The translations under genes were made by a program, and so were the position numbers. From CAYXVU01 sp964468725 (lineage in GTDB: Bacteria > Acidobacteriota > Blastocatellia > UBA7656): 11,909 bases of DNA. The notes beneath the pieces were generated by a model. The model saw only the letters and a list, made by a program, of their open reading frames with translations, had not been told where the DNA came from and ran no database searches. Location of the stretch: the NCBI GenBank assembly GCA_964468725.1, contig CAYXVU010000190.1, positions 1-11,909 on the forward strand. Direction: 5' to 3'. Of this stretch, positions 5,398-11,909 are shown one piece after another (the first letter of the stretch is position 1; every line of letters begins with the position of its first letter).

Positions 5398-6522
5398 TTA
5401 CGAATACCTGCGGCTGTCGGAGAGGGAGGCGGCGCGACCGCGACGGCGCAGTTTGATGATTTCGGCCATGATGGAAACGGCGATTTCGTCCGGCGTTTCG
5501 GCTCCCAAATCAATGCCGATGGGCGCGTAGACTCTTGCCATCAACTCTTCGGCTATGCCTTGCCGTCGCAGGTAATCGAAGACTGCGCCAACGCGTCGCT
5601 TGCTGCCGATCATGCCGATGTAGGCAGCGCGCGAGGCAATCACTTTAACGAGCGCCGCTTGATCCATTTGATGGCCGCGCGTCACCAATACCAGATGCGT
5701 CGCTACGCCGATGGGCAAAGTCTCGACGGCTTCATCAATCGCGCCAACGAGGATGCGGTCGGCTTCAGGAAAGCGAACCCGGTTAGCGAAGTTGGCGCGA
5801 TCATCAATGATCGTTACTTCGAAATCCATCAGCTTGGCGATTTTGCTCAGCGGTTGCGCGATGTGCCCCGCGCCGACGATGACAATCTCAGCGGGCGGCG
5901 CGAGCACTTCGAAAAAGAGATCGAGTTTCGAATCGTTCTCTTCTGGTTGCAGGCTCGCGCGTTTGCTCTTCCCGTTTTCAAGAACTGCAAGCCCGGCACG
6001 CGCAAGTCGGGTGGCCATCTCTTCATCCATCTGCGAAGCGAGTTGGTTACCCTCTTCGTCTATGACCAGTTTGCTACCGGCTTGCACATCGGCGCGACCT
6101 TCGACTCGCAACACGGTAATCAAGACCGCGAGCCTTCGCTGTTCATAGACCGTAAGCACCGCGTTGAGGATGTCGGTCGCGCCGGTTGACTGATCGGCTG
6201 CGCCGGATTCGGCGCGCAGCGAATCAATGAAGACATCCATGACGCCGCCGCAGTTGGTCTCCGTGTGTTCGTTGATTTCGCCGGTCAGGTCAACACGCGA
6301 AAAGCGCGGCCTGTTTTCTTTGAGAACGCGCAGCGCATCTTGAAAGACTTGATTTTCACCGCAGCCGCCGCCCACCGTGCCGCGAATCTGACCGCCGGAT
6401 TCGATAATCATCTTAGCTCCGACTTCGCGCGGCGTCGAACCGCGCGCTTCGACAATCGTCGCCAGAGCGACCGGCGTGCCGCGTTGCAAAAACTCCCGCA
6501 CCTGTTCGTAGATCAGTTTCAT
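5398..6522 (-). CDS. XdhC/CoxI-family protein (molybdenum-hydroxylase maturation factor)
   Basis: A 374-residue cytoplasmic protein. The N-terminal XdhC/CoxI domain has ATIVEARGSTPREVGAKM (about 21-38) and GTVGGGCGE (about 47-55). The C-terminal XdhC_C Rossmann-like domain begins with IVIVGAGHIAQPL and contains LVTRGHQMDQAAL and YIGMIGSKRR. Members such as Rhodobacter XdhC bind molybdenum cofactor, promote its sulfuration and insert it into xanthine dehydrogenase-type enzymes. No such enzyme or other Mo-cofactor gene is in the window, so its client is elsewhere or unknown. The ATG at 6522 gives the family N-terminus (MKLIYEQVREFLQRG). An open frame continues 66 codons upstream to a TTG at 6720, but that part looks non-coding. 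No clear Shine-Dalgarno was found. It is divergent from the S9 peptidase gene, with 241 nt between starts where I see no convincing promoter. Confidence 0.88.
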   Translation of the reverse strand: MKLIYEQVREFLQRGTPVALATIVEARGSTPREVGAKMIIESGGQIRGTVGGGCGENQVFQDALRVLKENRPRFSRVDLTGEINEHTETNCGGVMDVFIDSLRAESGAADQSTGATDILNAVLTVYEQRRLAVLITVLRVEGRADVQAGSKLVIDEEGNQLASQMDEEMATRLARAGLAVLENGKSKRASLQPEENDSKLDLFFEVLAPPAEIVIVGAGHIAQPLSKIAKLMDFEVTIIDDRANFANRVRFPEADRILVGAIDEAVETLPIGVATHLVLVTRGHQMDQAALVKVIASRAAYIGMIGSKRRVGAVFDYLRRQGIAEELMARVYAPIGIDLGAETPDEIAVSIMAEIIKLRRRGRAASLSDSRRYS

Positions 6523-6763
6523 CGTTTGCGTGCTCACAACTCTAAAAGCCTGCTTGTGAAAATGCAAAGGCAGACAGATGAGCCCGAACCGGAGAGCCGT
6601 GACATAGGGAGAGAAAGCGGATGCGGTTTGTCCATCGCACACCGTTAGGGCGCAATCACAAACTGGACACATACAAAAAACTGGATTATTGTCGTCAATC
6701 TCCGATACAAACATCTTCAAAAAAAGTGGAAACTAGCAACCCGTCTCAAGGAGGAGAAGCTCA

Positions 6764-9721
6764 ATGAATCCCCGACTCCGTTTATGCAATTCGGTTTTGC
6801 AGATTGGCAAACAGACGCTCGCGCTCGGTTTGCTTGCGGTCTTCATCGCCTCAGCGACGCTCGCGCAAGCGCCCGCTACGACGACGCAAAAACGCCCGCT
6901 TACGCTGGCCGATGCCGATAGCTGGCGCAGCATTCAAAACCAGCAGCTTTCCCGCGACGGCAAATTTTTAGCCTACTCGCTGATGCCGCAAGAAGGCGAT
7001 GGCGAAATCGTCGCACGCAATCTGGCGACCGGCGCAGAGTGGCGACATCCGCGCGGCGCGCAACCGCCGCCGCCGACTCCGACGCCCGGAGAAGCGCCGA
7101 TCTTCGGCGCAACCGGCGGGCGGGTCACGTTTACGGCTGACGGGCGATTCTTACTCTTCACCATCTTTCCGACGAAAGCTGAATCCGACAAAGCCAAACG
7201 CGAGAAGAAGAAGCCGGAAGATATGCCGAAGAATGGGCTGGGCATTATGGATTTGTCGAGCGGCGAGGTGGCGCGCATCGAGCGCGTGAAGAATTTTCAA
7301 GTGCCCGAAGACGGCGCGGGATTCGTAGCCTACTTGCTCGAAGCGAAGAAAGAAGAGCCGCGACGACCGGACGCCGCAGGCGAAAAGAGAGAACCAGCCG
7401 CGCCTGCGGGAGAGAAGAAAAAAGAGAAGAAGAAGGAGTACGGCAGCGACCTCGTTCTGCGCAATCTTGCTGACAAGAGCGAACGCACTTTTGCTGACAC
7501 TCTCGAATACACATTCAGCAAAGACGCCAAGTCTCTCGTCTTCGCCGTCTCTTCAAAGAAGGAAGAGACCAACGGCGTTTATGCCATCACGCCAATCAGC
7601 GCAGATGCGCCGACCGCGCTCATCATCGGCGCAGGCAAATATGCCAAACTCACATGGGATGACAAACAGACGCAACTCGCTTTTGTCAGCGACCGCGATG
7701 ATGCGACGGCGATGCAATCGAAATTCAAGCTCTATCATTGGGCGCGGCAAGCGACGACGGCAAACGAGTTGGTTGCCACTGCTACACCGGGCTTTCGTCA
7801 AGGATGGGTCATCAGCGAACGCGCCAATCTCTCGTTTTCGCTCAATGGCGCGCATCTCTTTTTCGGCGTCGCTCCTGCACCGGAACCGGAGCGTGATGAA
7901 GACGACCTCTTACCCGATGATAAAGTCACGGCGGATTTGTGGCATTGGCAAGACGACTACATTCAGCCCATGCAAAAGGTGCGCGCCGAACAGGAGCGCA
8001 ACCGTTCCTATCGCGCTGTGGTTCATCTGCAAGAGAGAAAGTATGTGCAACTGGCCGATGAAACGATGCGCGATGTGAACGCTTCGCCGGACGGTCGTTG
8101 GGCAATGGGATTGGATGACCGCGCCTACCGCCGAATGGTTGGTTACGACGAAGACGGCAACGCAAACGACGTGCTTTTGGTCAACACCGCAGACGGCTCG
8201 CGCAAACCCTTACTTAAAAAGCAGCGCGGCGGACTCGCCTGGTCGCCCTCTGCGAAGTACGCGCTCTTTTATGACGGCAAAGATTGGAACACCGTCTCCG
8301 TGCCCGATGGAAAGATCACGAATTTGACCGCTGCGCTCGGCGTCAAGTTCTTTCAAGAAGATCACGACTCGCCGAGCACGCCGCCCAGTTATGGCAACGC
8401 GGGTTGGACGAGCGATGACAAATACGTTCTGCTCTATGACCGATATGACATCTGGCAAATCGCGCCCGACGGCAGTTCGGCAAAAAATTTGACCGATGGC
8501 GTAGGCCGCAAAGAGAAGACTGAATTGCGCTACATTCGCCTCGATTCAGACGAGCGCGCGGTTGATCCGGCAAAGCCGCTGCTGTTGCGCGCTGAAAATG
8601 AATGGTCGCGCGATGCGGGCTTTTATCGAGATCGGGTGAACGGCGGTCAGCCGGAAAAACTGGTTATGGCGGCAAAGTACTTCACTACGCCATCGAAGGC
8701 CAAAGATGCGGATGTCTATTTGCTCAGCGCCTCGACCTTCAGCGAATACCCCGATCTGCTGGTCACACAATCCGACTTCAAAGAGATGAAGAGAGTCTCC
8801 AGTGCCGGGGCGCAACAAGCCGGATTCTTGTGGGGCACGTCCGAATTGGTGCGCTTCAAAAATACGGATGGCGTACCGTTGAGCGCGATGCTGGTCAAAC
8901 CGGCGAACTTCGACCCGAAGAAAAAGTATCCGCTGATGGTCTACATCTATGAGAAGTTGTCGGATGGCGTACATCGCTTCGTTGATCCGCGACCGGGTCA
9001 AAACGTCAACGCTTCGATCTATGCCAGCAATGGTTATCTGGTCTTGATGCCCGACATCATCTATACCATCGGCCACCCCGGGCAGAGCGCTCTCCAATGC
9101 GTCTTGCCCGCCATTCAGTCGGTCGTCGATCAAGGCTATGTCAACGAAGAGGCCATTGGCATTCAAGGCCATAGTTGGGGCGGCTATCAGATTGCCTACA
9201 TGATTACGCAGACCAATCGCTTCAAAGCCGCATCGGCAGGCGCGCCGGTTGCCAATATGACGAGCGCCTACAGCGGCATTCGTTGGGGCAGCGGGCTGCC
9301 GCGTCAGTTTCAATACGAACACACGCAGAGTCGCATCGGCGCAAGCCTCTATGAAAGCCCTATGCTGTTTTTGGAAAACTCGCCGGTCTTTCACGCGCAA
9401 CGCGTGCAGACGCCGCTGTTGATGTTACACAACGACAACGACGATGCAGTACCCTGGTATCAAGGCATCGAGTACTATTTGGCACTCAGACGGTTGGGCA
9501 AAGAGGTCTATATGTTCACCTACAACGGCGAGCCGCATGGCATTCGCAGACGCGCCAATCAGAAAGATTATGCGCGCCGCATGCTGCAATTCTTCGATCA
9601 CCATTTGAAGGGCGCGGCCAAGCCGGACTGGATGGAGCGCGGCATTCCCTACATCGAAAGAGAGAAAGAGAAAGACAAATACCGTCCGGCTGCGGATAGT
9701 AAAGAGAAAGCCGCCCGCTAA
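6764..9721 (+). CDS. Secreted S9-family (prolyl oligopeptidase-like) serine peptidase
   Basis: A 985-residue exported peptidase of the alpha/beta-hydrolase type. A signal peptide is clear: basic start MNPRLRLCNS, hydrophobic core about 19-33 (LALGLLAVFIASATL), likely cleavage near AQA-P (36/37). A long beta-propeller-like region (about 50-690) shows repeated SPDGRW/SKDAKSLVF/TSDDKYVLL blades. The C-terminal catalytic domain (about 700-950) carries GHSWGGYQ with nucleophile Ser804, HNDNDDAVPW with probable Asp893, and GEPHG with His925. Family members cleave short peptides, often after proline or other specific residues; the specificity cannot be read. Two lysine/glutamate/proline-rich insertions (about 138-155 and 195-226) lie in the propeller, and the C-terminus is highly charged. 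AAGGAGGAG (6748-6756) lies 7 nt before the ATG. The gene appears to be a single unit followed by a palindromic repeat. The role is probably peptide scavenging in the periplasm. Confidence 0.92.
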   Translation: MNPRLRLCNSVLQIGKQTLALGLLAVFIASATLAQAPATTTQKRPLTLADADSWRSIQNQQLSRDGKFLAYSLMPQEGDGEIVARNLATGAEWRHPRGAQPPPPTPTPGEAPIFGATGGRVTFTADGRFLLFTIFPTKAESDKAKREKKKPEDMPKNGLGIMDLSSGEVARIERVKNFQVPEDGAGFVAYLLEAKKEEPRRPDAAGEKREPAAPAGEKKKEKKKEYGSDLVLRNLADKSERTFADTLEYTFSKDAKSLVFAVSSKKEETNGVYAITPISADAPTALIIGAGKYAKLTWDDKQTQLAFVSDRDDATAMQSKFKLYHWARQATTANELVATATPGFRQGWVISERANLSFSLNGAHLFFGVAPAPEPERDEDDLLPDDKVTADLWHWQDDYIQPMQKVRAEQERNRSYRAVVHLQERKYVQLADETMRDVNASPDGRWAMGLDDRAYRRMVGYDEDGNANDVLLVNTADGSRKPLLKKQRGGLAWSPSAKYALFYDGKDWNTVSVPDGKITNLTAALGVKFFQEDHDSPSTPPSYGNAGWTSDDKYVLLYDRYDIWQIAPDGSSAKNLTDGVGRKEKTELRYIRLDSDERAVDPAKPLLLRAENEWSRDAGFYRDRVNGGQPEKLVMAAKYFTTPSKAKDADVYLLSASTFSEYPDLLVTQSDFKEMKRVSSAGAQQAGFLWGTSELVRFKNTDGVPLSAMLVKPANFDPKKKYPLMVYIYEKLSDGVHRFVDPRPGQNVNASIYASNGYLVLMPDIIYTIGHPGQSALQCVLPAIQSVVDQGYVNEEAIGIQGHSWGGYQIAYMITQTNRFKAASAGAPVANMTSAYSGIRWGSGLPRQFQYEHTQSRIGASLYESPMLFLENSPVFHAQRVQTPLLMLHNDNDDAVPWYQGIEYYLALRRLGKEVYMFTYNGEPHGIRRRANQKDYARRMLQFFDHHLKGAAKPDWMERGIPYIEREKEKDKYRPAADSKEKAAR

Positions 9722-9840
9722 ACGCTAAGGCGCAGAGATGCAAAGGCGCAAAGGCGAAACCGGAAGGCAAAGAGTAAAACGACGGCCTCCGGTTTCTTCA
9801 AGCGTTTTGTCTCTGTGCCTTGGTGCCTTCGCGTCTTGGC
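9722..9840. repeat. Large palindromic intergenic repeat (AAGGCGCAGAGA family)
   Basis: The outer arms AAGGCGCAGAGA (9727-9738) and TCTCTGTGCCTT (9810-9821) pair at 11 of 12 positions. The inner arms GAAACCGGA (9756-9764) and TCCGGTTTC (9788-9796) are perfect. The left half has short tandem units (GCAAAGGC repeated), and the right half mirrors them (GTGCCTTGGTGCCTTCGCG). It begins immediately after the peptidase stop codon. It looks like a dispersed, non-coding palindromic repeat rather than a gene. Confidence 0.65.
9756..9810 (+). terminator. Possible terminator of the S9 peptidase gene
   Basis: The inner hairpin GAAACCGGA / TCCGGTTTC (9756-9764 / 9788-9796) extends by GGC/GCC (9766-9768 / 9785-9787) past one bulged A, giving 12 pairs with a 16-nt loop. 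Only a loose T-rich stretch follows (TTCAAGCGTTTTGT). It could act as a bidirectional or weak terminator and is part of the larger palindrome. Confidence 0.4.
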
Positions 9841-10077
9841 CTTTGCCCTCATTCGTCACGGACAGGCGGCATTAGAAAAGGTAGAAGACAAAGAGACAAG
9901 CGTGCAGGGGTAGCCGGTTGGCAGGCCGCTGGCTCTTGCCGATAAAGCTCTTTCGACTTACCGAACAGGGGGTTGAAAAATGAGTGACCATCTAACGATC
10001 TTCCTCTTACATTCCTCTATCAGCCTATAAAAGAAACTATTAAGTCATATCATTTCCTCACTTGCCCTCTTAAATAC
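9841..10077 (+). other. Non-coding region upstream of the iscR promoter
   Basis: I see no credible gene of normal size here. Positions 9841-9970 are purine-rich, then GC-rich, with a small imperfect stem AGCCGG/CTGGCT. A 16-codon frame (ATG 9980 to TAA 10030) has AGGGGG about 8 nt upstream but no recognisable product. From 10000 the sequence becomes A/T-rich. A lone AGTCATAT (10043-10050) repeats the right half of the first IscR site exactly 50 bp upstream of it and could be an extra half-site. Confidence 0.4.
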
Positions 10078-10102
10078 AAACTTGACTGTTTCAGTCATAT
10101 AA
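10078..10102 (+). promoter_or_regulatory. IscR type 1-like operator, site 1
   Basis: The core GACT-GTTTC-AGTC (10084-10096) fits the E. coli type 1 IscR core completely (GACT, then RWWWY, then AGTC). Counted over the 25-bp consensus by eye, 21 positions agree. TGACT and AGTCA form a perfect palindrome with a 5-nt centre. It lies just upstream of the -35 of the iscR promoter. Confidence 0.7.
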
Positions 10103-10126
10103 AACTTGACTTTATTGGTCAGGTAT
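10102..10126 (+). promoter_or_regulatory. IscR type 1-like operator, site 2
   Basis: A second copy exactly 24 bp downstream of site 1: CTTGACT, TTATT, GGTCAGGTAT. By eye, 22 of 25 positions agree with the E. coli type 1 consensus, including the complete right flank RRSTAT (10121-10126). It covers the -35 and most of the spacer of the iscR promoter, so binding should block RNA polymerase. Confidence 0.7.
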
Positions 10127-10133
10127 CTAAAAT
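10106..10133 (+). promoter_or_regulatory. Sigma70-type promoter of iscR-iscS
   Basis: TTGACT (10106-10111) and TAAAAT (10128-10133), each 5/6 of consensus, are separated by 16 nt. Transcription would start near 10140, about 40 nt before the iscR ATG. The -35 lies inside IscR-like site 2, the arrangement expected for autorepression. Confidence 0.65.
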
Positions 10134-10180
10134 GAAAGCGACCGTTTGAGAAATACTAAGCGCAAAGCGATTGAGGAATT

Positions 10181-10699
10181 ATGCAGATTTCAACGAAAGG
10201 CAAATACGCGGTCAGGGCGGTACTCGATATTGCCCATCATTCGAATGGCGCTCCGGTGGCACTGACGGCCATCTCAAAACGCGAAGGCATTTCCCTGCTC
10301 TTCCTCGAACAGATATTTCAAAAGCTTCGTAAAGGCGACATCGTCAACAGTGTCAGAGGGCCGCACGGGGGGTTTATGCTGGCGCGCGACCCGTCGGAGA
10401 TAACGATTGGCGAAATCGTGCGCCTGACCGAGCCGCCGCTTTATACCAGTTCGTGCTTTGATAAACACGAATCGGCGGAGGAGTGTCGCATAGCCGATTC
10501 GTGTATGGGGTTTGTGTTGTGGCGGCAGCTTTCCGAGTTGGTGGATAACTTCCTCGATTCGATTACGCTGGCCAGTTTAATCAATCAGCCGCGCCCCGAA
10601 GTCGTTTACGCGCTCAAGATCAAGTCGAATCGGCTGGTTCCGCAGCGCGCCGAGAAGGCGGGCAGCGCCAGCGAGCAGACGGTGGAAGCGCTTTTATAA
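10181..10699 (+). CDS. iscR: Rrf2-family iron-sulfur cluster regulator IscR
   Basis: A 172-residue DNA-binding regulator. The winged helix-turn-helix covers about residues 1-80: MQISTKGKYAVRAVLDIA, recognition region ISLLFLEQIFQKLRK (37-51) and the wing VRGPHGGFMLAR (58-69). The cluster loop has Cys92, Cys102 and Cys108. E. coli IscR uses Cys92, Cys98, Cys104 and His107 for a 2Fe-2S cluster. Here the first interval is longer, and position 111, equivalent to the His ligand, is Phe; His96 is a possible substitute. In E. coli the holo-form represses its own operon at type 1 sites, and two such sites lie at its promoter here. GAGG lies 4 nt before the ATG, a short spacing. iscS starts 17 nt downstream, so the two are one operon. 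The identification as IscR rather than another Rrf2 protein (CymR, NsrR) rests on the cysteines, the operators and the neighbour. Confidence 0.9.
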   Translation: MQISTKGKYAVRAVLDIAHHSNGAPVALTAISKREGISLLFLEQIFQKLRKGDIVNSVRGPHGGFMLARDPSEITIGEIVRLTEPPLYTSSCFDKHESAEECRIADSCMGFVLWRQLSELVDNFLDSITLASLINQPRPEVVYALKIKSNRLVPQRAEKAGSASEQTVEALL

Positions 10700-10716
10700 T
10701 TCATAAGGAGATGGAT

Positions 10717-11909
10717 ATGGCAATCAAGCTCCCGATTTATTTGGATAATCACGCGACGACGCCTTGTGATCCGCGCGTCTTTGAAACCATGCGCCCCTAC
10801 TTCACGGAGATTTTCGGCAACGCAGCCAGCCGCAATCATGAATTCGGCTGGCGAGCCGAAGAGGCCGTCGAGCAAGCCCGTCAGCAGGTGGCCGACTTAA
10901 TCGGCGCAACGGCCAAAGAGATCGTCTTTACCAGCGGCGCGACCGAATCCGACAACCTCGCTCTCAAGGGTGTTGCCGAGATGTATTACGAACGCGGCGA
11001 CCACATCATCACGGCGGTCACCGAACACAAGGCCATACTCGACACCTGCAAGAAGTTGGAGAAGCGCGGTTTCAAAGTCACCTATCTGCCGGTGGGCAGC
11101 GACGGTTTGATTTCGCCCGACGATGTAAAGAACGCCCTGACGGACAAGACCATTTTGGTCTCGATCATGCACGTCAACAATGAAATCGGCGTCATTCAAC
11201 CCATCGCCGAAATCGGCAAGGTTTGCAAAGAGCGCGGCGTGCTCTTTCATACGGACGCTGTGCAATCGGTCGGCAAGATTCCTTTCGATGTGCAGGCAAT
11301 GAATGTTGATTTGGTGTCGCTGTCGGCGCACAAAATTTACGGGCCGAAGGGCGTTGGCGCGCTCTATGTGCGTCGCAAAAACCCGCGCGTGCAATTGACG
11401 CCGATGATTGACGGCGGCGGTCACGAACGCGGCATGCGAAGCGGCACGCTCAACGTCACCGGCATCGTCGGACTGGGCAAAGCCTGCGAGATTGCCAAAG
11501 CGGAGATGCCCGAAGAGAGCGGGCGCGTTCTGGGGCTGCGCGAACGCCTGCGCACCGGCATCATGAATGAGATTCCCGATGTCTACATCAACGGCCATGC
11601 CAGCGAGCGCGTGCCGGGCAATCTGAACATCTCATTTGCTTACGTCGAAGGCGAATCGTTGCTGATGGGCATTAATGACATTGCCGTGTCGTCAGGCTCG
11701 GCCTGCACCTCTGCGAGCCTCGAACCGAGCTATGTGCTCAAAGCGTTGGGCGTCGGGGAAGAGCTGGCGCACAGTTCAATTCGTTTCGGTGTGGGTCGCT
11801 TCAACACCGAAGAAGAGGTGGACTACACGGTTGGCCGCGTCAATGACGCCGTGAAGCGATTGCGTGAGCTATCGCCGCTGTGGGAGATGGTGCAGGAAGG
11901 CATTGACCT
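10717..11909 (+). CDS. iscS: Cysteine desulfurase IscS (3' end cut by the window)
   Basis: A PLP-dependent class V aminotransferase-fold enzyme that takes sulfur from L-cysteine as a persulfide and passes it to the IscU scaffold for iron-sulfur clusters, and to tRNA thiolation. 397 codons are visible. E. coli IscS has 404 residues and also ends near SPLWEM...GID, so only a few codons are missing. Key residues are in place: YLDNHATTP (8-16), TEHKAILDT (102-110, His104), HTDAVQS (178-184), the PLP lysine in SAHKIYGPKG (Lys206) and the persulfide cysteine in SSGSACTSAS (Cys330) within a group-I type loop. The ATG at 10717 has AAGGAG 6 nt upstream; an in-frame ATG at 10711 directly abuts the Shine-Dalgarno and is unlikely to be used. 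It is co-transcribed with iscR. An iscU gene would be expected just beyond the window. Confidence 0.96.
   Translation, partial: MAIKLPIYLDNHATTPCDPRVFETMRPYFTEIFGNAASRNHEFGWRAEEAVEQARQQVADLIGATAKEIVFTSGATESDNLALKGVAEMYYERGDHIITAVTEHKAILDTCKKLEKRGFKVTYLPVGSDGLISPDDVKNALTDKTILVSIMHVNNEIGVIQPIAEIGKVCKERGVLFHTDAVQSVGKIPFDVQAMNVDLVSLSAHKIYGPKGVGALYVRRKNPRVQLTPMIDGGGHERGMRSGTLNVTGIVGLGKACEIAKAEMPEESGRVLGLRERLRTGIMNEIPDVYINGHASERVPGNLNISFAYVEGESLLMGINDIAVSSGSACTSASLEPSYVLKALGVGEELAHSSIRFGVGRFNTEEEVDYTVGRVNDAVKRLRELSPLWEMVQEGID

Noticed and set aside
5272..6189. Long plus-strand open frame (305 codons) opposite xdhC
   Set aside because: It lies almost wholly antisense to a gene with clear XdhC motifs and shows no recognisable domain; it reflects GC-rich codon bias.
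6523..6720. 66-codon N-terminal extension of the xdhC-family gene with several cysteines
   Set aside because: It starts with TTG, has no clear ribosome site or family similarity, and XdhC proteins normally start near MKLIYEQV. A zinc-ribbon reading of its cysteines is not convincing.
8546..9400. 284-codon minus-strand frame inside the S9 peptidase gene
   Set aside because: It is antisense to the catalytic domain with the intact Ser804 motif, and its translation has no family features.
10082..10103. A second promoter made of TTGACT (10082) and TATAAA (10098)
   Set aside because: The spacer is only 10 nt; these bases are better explained as IscR-like site 1.
10897..11598. 233-codon minus-strand frame inside iscS
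   Set aside because: It is antisense to a fully conserved cysteine desulfurase; the His/Asp/Gln-rich translation is typical of a shadow frame.
1..11909. CRISPR arrays, tRNA or rRNA genes, transposases
   Set aside because: No regularly spaced direct repeats, no cloverleaf pattern and no transposase motif were seen in either strand.

Overview
The window reads as chromosomal DNA of a free-living bacterium with moderate-to-high GC. It is most likely an acidobacterium of the Blastocatellia type. I infer this from the style of the proteins (a ChlI/MoxR-like ATPase, a large secreted S9 peptidase, a ferredoxin-MBL fusion) and from the intergenic repeats. No rRNA or other marker gene proves it. No insertion sequence, phage gene, CRISPR array or tRNA was seen.

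Layout. Positions 1-1129 carry two minus-strand genes: the N-terminus of a ChlI/MoxR-like AAA+ ATPase, with its own promoter, and a plsC-type acyltransferase. Positions 1130-1411 hold an inverted intergenic repeat. Positions 1412-4295 form the most interesting unit, an aromatic amino acid operon on the plus strand. It has a consensus sigma70 promoter, a 36-codon leader peptide with a Trp/Tyr/Phe cluster (WRSYYYFSF), a mutually exclusive antiterminator and terminator, and then a DJ-1/PfpI-family gene, prephenate dehydratase (pheA) and DAHP synthase (aroF). This is a complete ribosome-mediated transcription attenuator. Positions 4296-4498 hold tandem hairpins. Positions 4499-5383 encode a ferredoxin-MBL fusion protein with an altered metal motif, convergent with an xdhC/coxI-family gene on the minus strand (5398-6522). 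Positions 6764-9721 encode a secreted S9-family serine peptidase, followed by a palindromic intergenic repeat that may act as a terminator. Positions 10078-10133 carry a sigma70 promoter overlapped by two tandem sites that match the E. coli IscR type 1 consensus. They drive iscR (10181-10699) and iscS (10717 to the window end, lacking only the last few codons).

How the genes work together. AroF opens the shikimate pathway and PheA commits prephenate to phenylalanine. The leader would let the cell match transcription of both to charged aromatic tRNAs. The DJ-1-like protein is translationally coupled to pheA by an ATGA overlap, so it is probably part of the same response, with unknown function. 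IscR and IscS form the start of an iron-sulfur cluster assembly operon that the holo-regulator would repress through its own tandem sites.
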